Shown: in pieces, positions 61,331-64,000 of the stretch
Numbering within the stretch: position 1 is the first letter of the stretch
Layout of the letters: every line of letters begins with the position of its first letter
NCBI GenBank assembly: GCA_027886175.1
Contig: JAJNNQ010000137.1
Coordinates: forward strand, 30,304,001 to 30,368,000
Length of the DNA: 64,000 nt
DNA from: Phylloscopus collybita
Taxonomy: Eukaryota; Chordata; Aves; Passeriformes; Phylloscopidae
Direction: 5' to 3'
The notes under the pieces: generated by a model
What the model was told of the DNA's origin: nothing
The model's database searches: none
What the model saw: only the letters and a program-made list of their open reading frames with translations
Translations under genes and position numbers: made by a program

Positions 61331-64000
61331 TGTTCATATGGCCCTTAATTTAGTATCCTTCTTTCCTTTTTAATTGCTGGTGATGTGATAGAAAACATAA
61401 GGTTGAAAATTTTAGTCTCTGAAGCTGGGGTGTAACACAGTCATGAGGTGTGAAATCAGTGAACGCCTTGCCACAGCCTCCAGTGAATTTTGCCATGGGA
61501 GAAATCAAGCCTGGCCAGAGCCAGAGAAAGGGTCACTAACATGCCCTCAGGAGAGAGTGGAGTGACTTTGTAGATGGCCTCACTGCTCCTGAGCAAATGC
61601 ACAGGTCATGGCGAACTACAGGGGCAGTTTCTGGCTGTGGCCATCTTCCCACCAAACCCACACCTGCTTCAGCCACCAAACAACTGAGAAAATGTGTTGG
61701 CACCCACAGCTGAAATCATACAACAATCTGAGAGGTTGAAAATAATAAGTAAGTCCTTGAGGCTTTGCCTCTTTTGGGACACTCTTCTTTCTAAGTCAAG
61801 GTTCCTAAATCAGATTTTGGACTATTTTGTACTTCTGGTTTCATATACATACAAACAACTATGCTACACGTAACTGTAGGGACTGCACTTCACTAATCTT
61901 ATATGTCAGCATTCCTCTCGATTTCAAAAGTATTTTTTTTCTACTAAGAACCACAAAATTTCATAAAGCAAGTTTATGCAGGATTTAAACTATGATTAAC
62001 AGATAGTGTAACAATATTAGGTTAACTTTGGTCAAGGGAAGCCAAGTGGAGGAAGAGTAATTGAGACTGGAATTTCTCACTACCATTGTTATCCAAATAT
62101 TTGACAAAAATAAAAACTGATCTTTATATTAGTAAGTAATATTTTCCAAGAAGGAGGTTGTTAGCATACAGTGCTACTGAATTTGTGTTTCAATGATGCC
62201 TTATGTCTAGATTTCTATACAAATATATAAACAATTTATACAGCTTGTTAGCATGGTGTGAGTACTATGGATATTGCATAACAATGTTAATTATTTATCT
62301 ACAAATTTTTCCTTTAATCTTTTCAAAACTAACTGAGAATCTTAAATGGTAAATGTAACATTTTTTGTAGGTGATTCTTACTGAAATCTCACTGTTTTGT
62401 ACCTTGCAGTGAGAATAAAAATTATGAAGAGTAATAAATATACAATCATCTTGATATTTTGAGTCAGCTGTGTCTTTTTGACTCTAGCTATAACATTGAC
62501 TGTGAAAATTTTAAAGGAGGATGAGGAAAACAGATTCTGGAATTTCTATCAGATATCTTTTTCTCACCCATCATCCCTTTGTGAAAGAATGAAGTTTGTG
62601 CATTAGAAAGGTGCAGGATGTGAAATCTCCAGGTGCTCAGAAAAATGTATTTCAGTGTTACATAATGAAATCTGATGGGTGGAAATGGCCTTCAAAGCTA
62701 TTTCCTTCCTTGAACAATAAATGCTGTTGTCAGCTATTTTTGATTAGCCCGTTAATTATGATCCTGTCAAGGCAATAGGGCTCTGGTTACAAATGCAACA
62801 AGTCTTCAAGTCTAGGAACAGTCCTATAATCATGAGCAAAACTTGACCACCTGCAGTGGTGTGGGATTATTCTCATGGTCAGCAAGGAATCGCTGGGTTG
62901 AGACTCACTTGTGTAAGACATTGAGTCTTCAGCATCCATGACATTGGCTGTGGTTGTAATGCTTTTGTTGCTGACAGAAAATAGGGTGACTCCTAGAATA
63001 CACAGTTTGTAAAAACTGTGGAGAAGTGAGAAAAGTGGAAATGACAGATGCTTAATCAGCAGAAAAAACCCCCCAAACATTCTTGTTTCTTGGCTACTTT
63101 ATGTGTATATGTAGAGAGAGTGCAAAATCTTTTGGGGAAGCAATTCAGCATGCTATCAAGATATTATTCTAGAGAAAAAAATTACACTAGTATGTAAAAA
63201 AAAGTGGAGAACAAACAGAGCAACAATGGATTTGAAACAAATCAGGTTCCTAATTTCCATCTCCAGATGATACTACTGAGTACACAATTCTTTCTTTAGC
63301 ACTCAGTGTATTTCTTTAGCAATACAATGAATAAGATAGATTAATATTCATACTTCCACTTTTCTTACTTAGCATAGCAATCTAAACACTTCAATTAATT
63401 TCTGGTCACATCTTTCAAATATTCTGTAGGAATTGCTTTCTTTTATTCTTTTACCCTCAAGCTTTCCTCTTTCAACTTACATGAGACACTGTATCTATTT
63501 TATCTTTTGTATCTTTATCTTTGTTGCGCTTCACTGAATTCCTTGCAATTTGTAGCTGTCATTCTGGTATTGAGGTATCCAGATCTCAGGTGTCTCCAGA
63601 TAGCTGAGAAATATGTGCAGAATTATAAGTTTTCAGGCTTACAAACATTTTCATTACATTCAGTATCAACTAAGTCTTTTCTAGTAAGGCTGCTCTTTCT
63701 CAAAGGATTTCCTATAGGTATTTTTTTTTCTAAACTGAATCCCACTTGCTTGTTTTCCATCAGAATTTTTTATCTCATTGTTTTATTCGTGAAGGCTAAT
63801 CCAGTTTTGATGTTCATCTTGCATCTCACTCATCACTAGAAGAGCAACCACCTTTGATGAACGTAATTGCAAGATCTAGATTTCCCACCATTTCCAGAAG
63901 GGCATCCTGTGCTGCTTACTACTTTCTTCCATGATTTAACCTAGAAAACAAAATACAAATGAGCTTTTCACTGATTCATGGGACATTCACAGACCACCAA

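Larger units (their letters stand above)
56660..64000. other. Intergenic region, no gene recognised
   Basis: AT-rich with local exceptions described separately (57.81, 59.43 and 61.05 kb). A poly(A) run lies at 59335-59353, and a short TA run near 60029. No exon of a known protein is visible. Confidence 0.55.

Overview
This window is vertebrate nuclear DNA and most likely avian. The main evidence is a CR1-type LINE 3' end at about 20136-20431, whose minus-strand translation keeps the familiar CR1 ORF2 C-terminal pattern (FRLDIRRRFFTQRVVGHWNR). The rest fits: one intron-rich gene with canonical GT-AG introns, a large CpG island, AT-rich flanks, microsatellites and sparse interspersed repeats. 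I could not fix the species.

The only protein-coding gene I can support is SLC38A2 (SNAT2, sodium-coupled neutral amino acid transporter 2) on the minus strand. I rebuilt 15 coding exons by hand between 32631 (ATG) and 20997 (end of stop). Every junction keeps frame, and the product is 501 residues. The 3' UTR runs about 3.2 kb to a poly(A) signal at 17754-17759 and carries the truncated CR1. The promoter lies in a GC-rich region of about 3 kb (about 32.4-35.46 kb).

Intron 1 holds a C/EBP-ATF (amino-acid response) element, TGATGCAAT, squeezed between the presumed branch point and the 3' splice site of exon 2. A purine-rich box and a CCAAT box lie just upstream. This matches the nutrient control known for mammalian SNAT2. 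A second element of the same class lies near the presumed start site.

Layout: 1-7.96 kb is intergenic. At 8.0-8.5 kb there is a GC-rich 15-bp minisatellite of about 32 units with no indels. From 9.2 to 17.7 kb is intergenic, ending in a small GC-rich patch. SLC38A2 spans about 17.7-33 kb. The CpG island extends to 35.46 kb, followed by a possible exon of a divergent transcript near 35.9-36.0 kb. From 36 to 64 kb is intergenic, with a possible enhancer at about 40.1 kb, a probable old CR1-like remnant at about 47 kb, unclassified GC-richer segments at about 42.6-43.6 and 61.05-61.33 kb, and simple repeats.

I found no tRNA, rRNA, CRISPR array, intact mobile element or clearly new gene system. 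The observations most worth following are the amino-acid-response element that shares sequence with splicing signals, the 15-bp minisatellite that is open in several frames, and the CR1 inside the SLC38A2 3' UTR.
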